Source of the DNA: Perkinsus olseni
Lineage: Eukaryota > Perkinsozoa > Perkinsida > Perkinsidae
Assembly: GCA_013115135.1 (NCBI GenBank)
Contig: JABANP010000165.1
Span: 1 to 64,000 of the forward strand
DNA length: 64,000 nucleotides
Direction: 5' to 3'
Part shown: piece after piece, positions 40,520-50,354 of the stretch
Layout of the letters: each line of letters starts with the position of its first letter
Position numbering within the stretch: position 1 is the stretch's first letter
Position numbers and translations under genes: made by a program
The notes under the pieces: generated by a model
What the model saw: only the letters and a program-made list of their open reading frames with translations
What the model was told of the DNA's origin: nothing
The model's database searches: none

Positions 40520-41499
40520 CTGTGTGATGCAATTTCTCACTCAGATTATAGTCATAATGACTAAGTTATTTTGTCCTGGCTTTCACGCACTCAAGTGAAC
40601 CGATTGTCCTCCGCGATACAACCGAGTAAGGGTGCGTGACACGACCAGCTGACCGCTTTTTTTACTCGTATACTTTTTATCTCACTTTTGGGACCATTTT
40701 GTACCACATGTATCATCGTTTCGAGTTTTGGTGTAGCCCCCTAAAATTGGGAGCTCATAGCTAACGCGTTGTACGTTATGAAACTAACGTACGACTTCGA
40801 GGGGGTTCTCGGTCCCCGGTCGCATTTTTTCGTCACTAACAATCAAGTGTCTTATTTCTTTCTCACGCTGTCTGCTTCCCCTACCCATGACCTACTGATC
40901 GAGTTCTTGAGTAGGTAAGTGCGCATGCGTCATGGATCGTCCTGCACCTTCACAAAGTAAGGTTGCGATATCGAATAGTCCACCTCGTGTAACGAAGGAC
41001 TATTACTACTGTTGATGGACTAGGAGGAATACAAATCAGCTCACCGCCTACCTGTCAACCACTTGCCCGCCACGACGATCTCCTTTCGTCAACGTGATCT
41101 TGATCGACGATTTGCGAAGTCGACTCTCATCTGATCGCAGGAACGCATCACCCAGCTGCTGCGTGAGGTAATACAAGCAGTGAGGACAGGATATTCGGCC
41201 CGTCGAATTCAGAGGCGTCGGAAAGGTCTCAGATAGCCGCCCTGACGTTGAACCAACTTCAGTTCGCGGAGGATACTCGAGAACGTCATTAACCTCGATT
41301 TATCGTCACAACACAACACTTGACTTCTCATGCGAGTAAACTGACGATTACCACAATTCCTCAGCTGCGTAAGGCGTTATCAATTCGATATAGTTTCCTC
41401 ATATTCTCCGTAAATTTGATGTATCACCTCGTGTGTCAACGCTGTGTAGTGCAAGGTATCATTATCGGACTCTCGAGTAGCATCTTAAACCTCCTAGCG

Positions 41500-41731
41500 A
41501 TGCATTCTGTCCCGACTTGGCTGATAGTCGCTTAGCGGTGACGCTCTCTCAACCTCCTTCAGAAATGAAGAAATCAAGTTCATGAGGGTGGGAGGCAGCC
41601 CGACACCGGGCGAGTATGTATAAAACATAATGTATTCAAGGAGAAAGCGGGTCCCTATCTCGAGGTGAGTTACAGAATACGCTCTGACGGGTATGGAGAT
41701 ATGGGGGTTAAGTGCAAGAGGCGTCACGAGA
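41500..41731 (+). pseudogene. Secreted family remnant (internal deletion, stops)
   Basis: Begins with ATG and a signal-peptide start MHSVPTWLIVA like copy 9, hits TAG at 41533, and jumps without the N-module core to sequence matching copy 6 from TSGDAFSTSF through the C-module start (VKCKRRH). About 400 bp are missing. A further TAA follows near 41624. The flanks on both sides are still family-typical. Confidence 0.85.
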
Positions 41732-42224
41732 AAGGCTATTATCATAGTACTAATGTTAGACTTCTATCACTAAGCATAGCTCAGGACTCCTTTTTCCCTT
41801 ATCTCCAGAGACTTGCGCAGTACCTCAGTGCCAATTCATTCACCCTCCTGTCCTCGCAACTCCAGTCGACAAGCTCCAGTGAAGGAACGTTCAGGATTCA
41901 ATTGTCTGCTCCCTTACACGGTGCACTGCAGAGTCGTGCGCTCCTATGTGCTGCGGGAAAATATGTTCGATACTTTGAGTGAGTAACCTATCCGATAGGT
42001 TCCGATAGGTGCGATAGGTCCTATCGCAGCGCAGAACCCGTCGGAGCAAAGCAATTGACCACTTTGAAGGCACTCTTGACAGCAGTTCCGTGGACATTGG
42101 GATTCGCTGAGAGTGAGGACCATGCGGATAACGTTAGCAACATTATGGTGTCACATGATATTGAATGGCTGATGCCTCCGAGTGGTATCCGGAGTCGGGT
42201 ACATGGTCACGGACCGCCGTCCGC

Positions 42225-42416
42225 ATCACGTTCCGGACCACGTTCCGCATCACGTCCCAGACCACGTTCCGGACCACGTTCCGGACCACGTCTCGAACCA
42301 CGTCTCGGACCAGGTCTCGGACCAGGTCCCGGACCACGTCCCGGACCACGTCCCGGACCACGTCCCGGACCACGTCCCGGACCACGTCCCGGGCCACGTC
42401 TCGGACCAGGACCCAG
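42225..42416. repeat. 12-bp minisatellite, about 16 units
   Basis: Unit ACCACGTCCCGG with variants (TT, CT or CC in the middle, AGG for ACG). Because 12 is a multiple of 3 and the unit has no stop in most frames, several overlapping open frames on both strands arise (R-P-G-P, V-R-D-V and similar repeats). One or two units also occur near 33210. Confidence 0.9.
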
Positions 42417-42802
42417 GGCTTTCCCCGTATATTTTGCCACATTAACTCATCGGCACCGTCTGTACTGAGCTCATAGTCCCGTTTCTCCTCTGCATTTAAT
42501 GCAGTGCATTACGTCACGAACAATAACCATGCATTTCCTCCTCCTCGGGTCTCGGGGAACCGTTTCACTGAAACGTCAGTGATGTCGCGACTTGTGGCGC
42601 CAAGCACGCGCGTGCGAGTTGGTTTGATCGAACACTGTATAGCTGAAACCAGAGCAAATCTTTGAGTTTCCCACATCGACGAAGGCAGAAGAAGTTGCCT
42701 CCCTGAACTACAATGAGGTATCAGTGATTGAAACCTCCCGATGAGACTCTCATGAGAGGCTTTCCTCATTAGCTTCTGCCCATTCAGTCCCTTCTTTTCT
42801 TG

Positions 42803-43693
42803 ATGAGAAACCCCGACCTACTCTGGCTACTAGTCGCTCAGGCTCTGGTCATCACGGTGGCTCAGGACGCTGGCAAGTTCGTTCACGAGAACAGAGATTT
42901 CACTATGACTTACTATGTGTACGAGGACCACAAAGTCGATTTTGCCTTCACGCTGAGTGGCGAACCCGAAACAAGTCCGCCCCATAGCCGGTTTGTGACT
43001 TACGCATTCAGTCCCGGTGCTTTCTACGTCACGTGGCCGTTCCCGTTAGCAGAGGAGGCGAGCTCTGTGTACACCCTCCACGACGATCATTCTCATCTGA
43101 GTTTTGATGACTGGTATAACACAATCAAGTTCTTGCTAGCAAACGCCGGTCTTGTCGAGCCCGAAAACCTCAACCCTCTGGCTGAAATTCAGCCTGGGGA
43201 CTTGGCCACCTTGACCTACTACGGCAAGAACTCTATCACCACGAGCTTCCGGGAAAGAGAGCTCAGGTTTTTGCGGGTGACGCCTACCCTGACACCGGGT
43301 GAGTATGTCTACGAGGGACCTCTCTTCACTATGACTTACGATGTGAACGAGGATCATGAAGTTAAATTCTCGATCTATGTCCCTGTGCCTCCGCTTCATA
43401 GGGGTGATATACCTCAAGCTGCTTCTATTTCCCTTGGCCCGTACCCTCTACGAAGTGCTACTGGTTTCACTTACTACCTCGACTTCGGGAAGCCTGGGCC
43501 CGGCGGGTATCATTGGCGTGTGGAGCTCGACCGCTTCCTCAGAAACACTGGCCTAATGGGGTCTGACAAGGTCTACCCATCTGCACCTAGCCAGGAGTGG
43601 GATCTTACGGTTTTAACCTACACGAGCGGTCACTCTATCGTAACCAACTTCCAGGAGGAGAAGGTCGAGTTCAAGAGGGTCGCACGCAACTAG
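42803..43693 (+). CDS. Secreted family, copy 8 (296 aa, two N-modules)
   Basis: The first ATG is at 42803; the frame upstream starts at TTG. It has the same design as copy 7: signal peptide ending ITVAQ, first N-module to PGEYVYEG, second N-module (FTMTYDVNEDHE, GPYPLRSATGFTYYLDF, LTYTSGHSIVTNF), stop after VEFKRVARN, no C-module. Differences from copy 7 are few and mostly single residues, clustered in the second module. It shares upstream and downstream flanks with copy 7, so the whole locus was duplicated. Function unknown. Confidence 0.85.
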   Translation: MRNPDLLWLLVAQALVITVAQDAGKFVHENRDFTMTYYVYEDHKVDFAFTLSGEPETSPPHSRFVTYAFSPGAFYVTWPFPLAEEASSVYTLHDDHSHLSFDDWYNTIKFLLANAGLVEPENLNPLAEIQPGDLATLTYYGKNSITTSFRERELRFLRVTPTLTPGEYVYEGPLFTMTYDVNEDHEVKFSIYVPVPPLHRGDIPQAASISLGPYPLRSATGFTYYLDFGKPGPGGYHWRVELDRFLRNTGLMGSDKVYPSAPSQEWDLTVLTYTSGHSIVTNFQEEKVEFKRVARN

Positions 43694-46600
43694 GCGCCGA
43701 GTGCGTGCGTAGTCGAGGCAGGACTCCGCCGCAGGAGTGCCTCTAATCGAGATGTGCAGTCCCAAGTGATGTAATACATTTTTACTTTTTGGAAAAGGTG
43801 GGGTATCGAGGTGATGACAACGCTTGACTCACAACGAGAAGTCCATCTTCCGAAGGGAAGCTTTGTGAGCTGGAAGGTCGGTCATAGTCCTCCTCCACAG
43901 GACCATCATGAGACACCCACCTTCCTCTCATTTCATCTGTGCGATAGTATTTCTCAGAAAAAGTGATAATCATTATCTCCTGCCTTACCGATCATATTCC
44001 GTGATACGATCGAGTAGGGGTGCGTGACATCACCAGCTGGCCTTACTAAAATACTTTTCATTTCTCATTTTGGGACATTGCGAAGGATCGGAGGTTTTTA
44101 TTACTGATCGTTTCGAATTGTACTGCAGCTACCTAAAATTGAGAGCTCGTAGATGATTCGTTGCACGTGCAACAACTAACCTCCAGGGGGTTTTCCATCT
44201 TCGATCGCGGTTTTTTCGTCAAGGGCAGTCCAATGCCTGGTGACCAAAACTCGGATATCCATTATCATGCTATCTGCTTCCGCCTACCTATGCCTTCAAC
44301 TCGAGTTGTTCAGCGGGTCAGCGAACATCCGTCAAATATCGAGCTCCAGCACGAGAGGAACAATAGTAAGGTGTCGAATAGTCTACCTGAATCAGGTCCC
44401 TGATATAGCGATAGACTATTCATATTGCTAGCGGTACCCTCCCAGGCTGGGAGGTACAACGTACCTCCCAGCCGTCGTCATACGCTGGGAGTCCCAGCGT
44501 ACGACGAGCTGCCGATAAACTTACAGAGGGACAGATCACCTCAAGGCCTTGCTGTCAATCGCCCACTGGCCACCCCGGCCAACTTTGGCTTACGTCATTT
44601 TCCAGGGCGATTTGCACAGTCTTCAATCTGTTCGCTGGAATCCACCACTCAGCTCCTGTGTAGACCAATACCAGCAGAAAAAGCAAAGGCCCTTCGAGCT
44701 CAATCGGTGCCTTTGTCGGCTCTACACCGTATGAGGGAGATGCCGCAAGGAGTGAGATGGCTGCCTTGAAGTTGATGTCCTCCGCGAGGATTTTCTTAGC
44801 GAACCGAACTGCAAGGACACTCCATACCCGACTGTCGTCACCTACTACGAGTCACCGCGAGTTAACAACACAACACTCGACTTCTCATGCGACTCAACGT
44901 TGACTCGCACAGCGCGAGTCTGTGCTGCGCGAGTCTGACTGCCTCCTTACGAAGGTCGTATTACCAATCAGTGGGTCCTCGTCGACTCGAGGAATGAGAA
45001 CGGGTACGAACAATGACAAGTGTCATGTTATACGTGGCACGTGTACAAAACTGATAAGCACCCTCATCGCAGCCTGCAATTCGCGGAACGTATCTGAAGA
45101 CCTTCATCCGATGTCTTTTTCTGCGCCATCCGTCCCGGGGAGGGGTGTTACGGCGTAACACAGAGTGCTTGGTGGAAGGAAAAATTGATTCTCACTTTTC
45201 TTCATTTCTTTCATCAAACCCCCGTGATGCAAATCACAGTACGTTCTCAGAACCTGATGCAGATGCACAATCGCTCCGTGAATCACACCAAATTGATATG
45301 CAAAAACGCCCAGATCCAGTACCGAGGGTTTTTCGCCGCGACCCTCATGGGGGATGCAGATTCAAAACTTTGAGGAGCGTCTTGCAGTCTTCAACTTTCG
45401 TAATTTTCCATAAAATCCGGAGGGTTAGTGTCACGTTTGAGAACCCGCTCCCGTACATATTGGGTTTGAGATGCTACGTCTGCATCTGCCCCCTGCCAAG
45501 AGTTGCCCCGCAGTGTCTATAGCTCTTGGGGCGAGCGCTGACTTCGGCTTGTGTGGGGTGGATTGCACAGCGCGTGTCTACATGCCTCCGCTGGGGGATT
45601 TCACACTACGGAAACGTTCCGCTTCCGTCTCCCCTATTCCGAGATACTGTAACTCATTCTGGAATGCGTTTCAGAACCGATTCCGAAGTTCACTGAACAC
45701 GTTGGGTACCGATTCTGGAACCCATTCCAGAATCTGTTCTGGATGCAGTTTACTGAACACTATTTCGCCAAAACTAATTCTGGAATGTATTCTGAATTTC
45801 GGAATAGGTTTACTGAAGTTCAGTAACTGAACACCCCGTAATACTTTTATGCTACGCGACCATAATCGTGCGTGAAATATTTACATTCGGCATGTTCCTT
45901 CCTTCTGCTCTCTTTCTTCCCGTCTTTCGCATACGTCTCAATCAACTCCACAGCTTCCTCATTTAAGCCGGTGCGTTCACATTCCCTCTCTTCATCTCTT
46001 ATAAGGACTGTACTCATTCACTACATCGCGCGTGAAGAATTCACACTTTCCTGCACTTACGCCTAACCGCACTTTTTGTTCAGACTCGACTCTACTTGAG
46101 AGGGCTACGAGTCGTAGCCTACGAATGGAGCGTAGCGACCCCCGGAGCGAAGCGACGGGCTTCGCTCGTAGATTTCTATTTTTCCTTCCCTCCGCAGGAA
46201 AAAATAGGGAGGAATGAAAGAAAGAATGGAAATTTCAGTCAGCGCAACAGTTGCACTATAGTGACAACTACCTTCATTGCTGCTACGTACCCACCTTGCT
46301 CTTTGTGCGCCTTTGCTCATGGTACGTACGTTCGTCCCAGTGAACACGTGCGTTCCTCGCCATGCTATGGAACATACGTTCACCTTCAGTCCGGTTCAGT
46401 CTGGAGTCCGGTTTCACCTTTCTTTGAGCCCCGTCTCAAATAGCCGCACTGTACTGAGTTATACTGCAGTAGTGCACAGTTACGCTCCGTCTATGTTTAT
46501 GCGTGCAGAGTAGTCTGGGAATTAGCTATCGTTATATCCATCTCACAAGCTCCCTTTGGCCTTGTGTTCCACGTATGAGTGAGAAGAATAGAACACGGGG

Positions 46601-46948
46601 CCAACACGCGAGTACAGCCACCCTGCACTCGCGTAAATCCTTCCGCACGCGACGACCGAACTTTGCAGAGAAGTCTTGTGCCAGTCTGGTTTCGATACTC
46701 CGCGGTATCGGCACGCTAGTAACAGTACCCAAGCAGCTCGGCCCGAGCTGATCCAAGTTGGACTAGCAAGTAGTTTCTTGTCCCACTCGGTAGTACCGAG
46801 TCGGTACCTTGAACCCACATTCATGAGGATACGTGCTAGATTGCGCCACAGATCACGCTATCGATCACTTTGTCGTTTGAATCCCATCAAGAGCGCAGTG
46901 CAAGCTGTCATCGATATCGGACGTTCGAGTAGCATCTAAAATCTCTTA
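43694..46948. other. Spacer between copies 8 and 9
   Basis: No gene is supported in 3.2 kb. 43694-44230 aligns with the copy 7 flank, with the retroelement's empty site between 43936 and 43937. Palindromes lie at 44436-44511 (two overlapping, including an ACGCTGGGA stem) and 44898-44935. About 44540-44900 resembles the modules at 41040 and 49790. A run of TTCTGGAA- and ACTGAACA-type motifs fills 45650-45835. The parts 46254-46305 and 46498-46580 are inverted copies of sequences at 29727-29777 and 33077-33160. Confidence 0.45.
43936..43937. other. Paralogous empty site of the retroelement
   Basis: The copy 8 flank reads TTTCAT then CTGTGCGATAG. The copy 7 flank reads GTATTAT, the 5.5-kb element, then CTGTGTGATGC. 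No bases are duplicated or lost. Confidence 0.85.
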
Positions 46949-47776
46949 ATGATGCATTCTCTCCCCACTTGGCTGATAATAGCTCACACTCTGGTCAAAA
47001 CGACGGCTCAGGAAGTTGGCAAGTTCGTTCACGAGGCGGGAGACTACCGTATAACCTACGATGTGGATGATGCTCAAAAGGTCACATTCACCTTCTACGT
47101 TCCGCCCACGCCCGGGATGTGGTCCTCGGATCGGTCGGTTTACAACCTCGGCTTGCCAAGTGAACACATTCGCTACGGGCCATATCCTCTATCTTGGGTC
47201 GACGATTTTACCTACGCCATCGATTCGACAGAAGCTAACCCAAGCTTCCGTACTTGGTACAAGTCTATCGAGAGGCTACTATTGCGTAATCGTGTGATCC
47301 AGCCCGACCACCACTTCCCCGCTGCCGGTATGCAGTTTGGGGACTTGACCACCTTAACCTTCAAGAATGGTGACGCTTTATCCACCAACTTCCGAGGCGA
47401 GAGGTTAATCTTCGAAAGAGTAGCACAAAGCCTAACGCCGGGTCATTTCGTATACAAGGAGGTTGCTTCCCCTTATCTCGAAATAAATTACATGACGCAC
47501 GCTGATGAAACTATGGAGTTCTGGGCTGGATGCGGCGACGACCGTACTACTCGCTACACAGTCAAGCTGTCTCGGCGTGATAATGATCGGCTCTACGTTT
47601 ACTACGCGGCTGGGCCGACTCAGTCGGGTTCCTTAGACCCGTTATTTCAGGCGGTGGGACGGGTGTGTCCGAGCAAATACTTCGACGCCACTGGCCCATT
47701 CGAAGCGGTCTTTGTCAGCGAGGAAACGATATATGCATCATTTGGAGGAAGTAGAATCGCTCTCACCAAGGCCTGA
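46949..47776 (+). CDS. Secreted family, copy 9 (275 aa)
   Basis: Starts MMHSLPTWLIIAHTLVKTTAQ. N-module: FVHEAGDYRITYDVDDAQK, PPTPGMW insert, GPYPLSWVDDFTYAIDS, WYKSIERLLL, LTFKNGDALSTNF, PGHFVYKEV. C-module: YLEINYMTHADE, GCGDDRTTRYTVKL, GRVCPSK, TIYASFGG, ending IALTKA. It is closest to copy 6 and the remnant at 41500. The upstream bases (CGAGTAGCATCTAAAAT) match those before the remnant. Frame intact, no introns, function unknown. Confidence 0.85.
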   Translation: MMHSLPTWLIIAHTLVKTTAQEVGKFVHEAGDYRITYDVDDAQKVTFTFYVPPTPGMWSSDRSVYNLGLPSEHIRYGPYPLSWVDDFTYAIDSTEANPSFRTWYKSIERLLLRNRVIQPDHHFPAAGMQFGDLTTLTFKNGDALSTNFRGERLIFERVAQSLTPGHFVYKEVASPYLEINYMTHADETMEFWAGCGDDRTTRYTVKLSRRDNDRLYVYYAAGPTQSGSLDPLFQAVGRVCPSKYFDATGPFEAVFVSEETIYASFGGSRIALTKA

Positions 47777-49590
47777 GCAGCTCAAAATGAGCTCTTTCGT
47801 CGAATGGTGCCGACAGTTCATGTTGGATGCTCATTGTTCCCAGAGGCCACCGAGCGTTCTTGTATACGCGTAGATATGAGCAACTCGTGATGAACTGATG
47901 ATCGAGTTTTGTTCGATCTTTGCAAAAAAGCTTATGTCAGAAAGAATATTGCGAAGTTTTCTCTCCTCTGACAGGGACCCTGCCGCTACAGGGAGCTTTT
48001 ACGGCACGCGTCATATCAGCCTGTTTAGTTCGTCAATCGTGGTTGGATGCACTCTCCGACAGAGAGTTCCTCACAGAGAGCAAATGTTGTACACAATTGC
48101 CCGTCCTACTCCATGATTCCGCTTGTGACTGCCTTCCTTGCTAGCGTTGCTGGCAAGGAAAGAAACAGTCTAGTCTGGACTAGCGTTGCTAGTCTAGAAA
48201 CACTGCAAACAACCCAAAAGCTATTCTAGAGGAGAATCTCTTCTGGCGATGGCGCACTGATCTCCAACTAGGAGATTTGAAACGAATCTCCTATTAGTCA
48301 TTGATGAATCATTCCATACGGCTGAGTTGATGGACCCGGACGGGCTAGTCTACAGGCGTGCCGAGCGTTGCTACCCGCCGAGCGGTATCGGATCGATCTA
48401 AGCCGAGGGCTCAGCTACCGGAGCTGACCAATCTCACTCATCGTAAAGTCCTCTGTAGCTTTTGTAGTAGACGGCTCGGCGACTTCTCTACACAAGAGTG
48501 GGACCTTGCCAAGGTCACCATGGGGAGCGGAATGAAAACGAATGGCACTTCGCTGATACCCTTTTCATGGACGCAGAGTTCATCGTTAGTCGAGGAACGA
48601 CGATCTGCTCTGAGAGATCTCGTTGTCGGGTATGTTGACCAGGAAGTCCTCGTTTGCCGACGCAGCCCCTGCGTTTAACGCAGTGCGATGGCAGTCGCTT
48701 ACTCCTGCTCTGGAAAGGCCTACTGGGAAATAGCCAGTCCTTCAGATATGGTGTTCAATCGCGGCAAGGAGGCGCATAAAGCCGCGAAGAAGCGGCGACA
48801 TAATGTTGCCAGTCTGAAAGTTGCCAACATGCCAGTGGACGAGCTGGAGCCTCTCCCAGCTCCACAAATTAAAGACCGGCGATTTGTAACCGGCAATTTG
48901 TAGAGGGTGGATGCTAGAGGGTGTTCGCACGCTGGGAGCTTAGTGCATGCGAAGTCGCTCCACTCACTCGAAGATTCTCTGTATATCGGTCGCCCACCCT
49001 TTCTAGACCTCTGCATCCCCACTGATAGACTAAGACAAGAGCTCTCTCTGGCTCCGGCTTGTACTATTGCGTTAATCATGGCCGACCTCAATGAACAGAG
49101 AATTATTGGATGAACTTTTGAGGGTGACCTCGTCGGCCTCTTTAAAGATCTCAGAGTTCCTAGTCCCAGCCACCGAATCTCGTAGACACTACAATCAGCT
49201 ACGAAAGTAACCACCACCTTGCCATGGCTGCTGCACCGCGTCAGCGTACCAGCAAGCCGTCCACGAACAAGGCTACAACACTGAGCAAGCCTTGCTCAGC
49301 AAGGGGCCCGGTATCGCAATCCGATCCAACGGGACAGACCTGGCCGAGCGTCAGCGATATCCAGCGGTCAGCTATGTCCCACTGTGACGTGACACCCCAG
49401 CTACCAAGCTGCGTTTTGCTCATTACATCCCTGTCACATAACGTGAATTTGCGGGGCCCCAGGGAGTTTTCGTGTCGTCGTCGTTGAGCCCTTGCTTCCC
49501 AAGTTGAGAATCCCAACGGCACTTCGACGACCAACTCGTCTTTTCGGCATGATGATTCTATGTCAGATTTCGAGTGGACTCACTTTGCAA
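47777..49590. other. Spacer between copy 9 and truncated copy 10
   Basis: No gene is assigned. A plus-strand frame at 48688-48903 ends in a charged helical peptide (RGKEAHKAAKKRR) but has no known motif. Hairpins lie near 48140-48200 and 48268-48296. An ACTGTGACGTGACACC motif at 49381-49396 and a leader related to that of copy 6 (49470-49590) precede copy 10. Confidence 0.4.
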
Positions 49591-49845
49591 ATGATGAATT
49601 CCTCGCGGAATCGCTTATCGGTAATCCCTCAAGTCTTGAGTCAAGGTATCGTCACAACGGCTCAGGATATTGGCAAGTTTGTTCTCAAACCGGAAGACTA
49701 CCGTATAACCTACGACGTGGAGGAGAACCAAGCAGCCACTTTCACCTTCTGGGTTCCTGCTGATGGACTAGCAGGCAAACAGATCACCTTACCGCCTGCC
49801 TATCAACTGCTCGCCCGCCACGACGATCTCCTTTCGTTAACGTGA
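49591..49845 (+). pseudogene. Secreted family, copy 10 (truncated)
   Basis: Starts MMNSSRNRLSVIPQV with a weaker signal peptide, then TAQDIGKFVLKPEDYRITYDV, like copy 6. At about 49757, just after FTFWVP, family homology stops and the sequence continues into the downstream-flank module also seen at 41020-41440. About 700 bp between the N-module start and the 3' flank are thus deleted. The frame closes at 49845 after 84 codons. Confidence 0.8.
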
Positions 49846-50354
49846 TCTTACTCGACGATTTGCGAAGTCGACTCTCATCTGATCGCAGGGAGGCATCACC
49901 CAGCTGCTACGTGAAATACTACCAGCCGTGAAAACAGGATACTGGGCCCGTCGAGCTCAGTCGAGTCTCTGCTAGCAGGGGGAATGCGTCAGAAAGATCT
50001 GGGATAGCCTCCCTGAAGGTGATGTCCTCCGCGAAGATACTCGTGCTTTGGTGAGTGCTAACTGCCAGGGCACTCCGTTTTGGAACGTCACCTACTACGA
50101 TTCATCGTGACAACACAACACTCGACTTCTCATGCGAGTAAATTGACGATTTTCACAATTTCTCAGTTACGTAAGATATCATCAATTCGATATAGTTTCT
50201 TCGTATTCTCCGTACATTTGATAATCATACCATCCACCTGATAAATCATCAATCAACCATAATAACCCTTAGCAACCCCTATGGCAATTCCCCTCCAGTA
50301 TTTCGACCATGCAGGTTGAGCCCCAAGACCGTTCCACAGATAATTTGCAACGAC
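49846..50354. other. Flank module after copy 10
   Basis: To about 50230 it aligns with 41060-41440 (downstream flank of the copy 7 locus). The rest up to the TatD stop codon is unremarkable. This is the right border of the accessory region. Confidence 0.5.

Larger units (their letters stand above)
40520..42802. other. Right flank of the retroelement and spacer before copy 8
   Basis: 40520-40860 continues the 3' flank of copy 7 and aligns with 43937-44230. The part 41010-41440 aligns with 49760-50240. The spacer then holds the degenerate family copy (41500-41731), the conserved 3' element (41732-41780), tandem GATAGG-type palindromes near 41987-42025, the 12-bp minisatellite and the copy 8 upstream region with a CAGTGATGTCGCGAC motif (42578-42592). 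Confidence 0.5.

Noticed and set aside
42225..42416. CRISPR-like array
   Set aside because: Units are 12 bp and contiguous without spacers, and the genome is eukaryotic.
42143..42476. Several overlapping proline/arginine or valine/aspartate repeat ORFs on both strands
   Set aside because: They are by-products of the 12-bp minisatellite, whose unit length is a multiple of three; no start context or conserved flanking protein supports them.
48688..48903. 71-codon plus-strand ORF with a charged helix
   Set aside because: It could be a gene end, but I found no splice-linked exons or family match, so it is mentioned only in the spacer entry.
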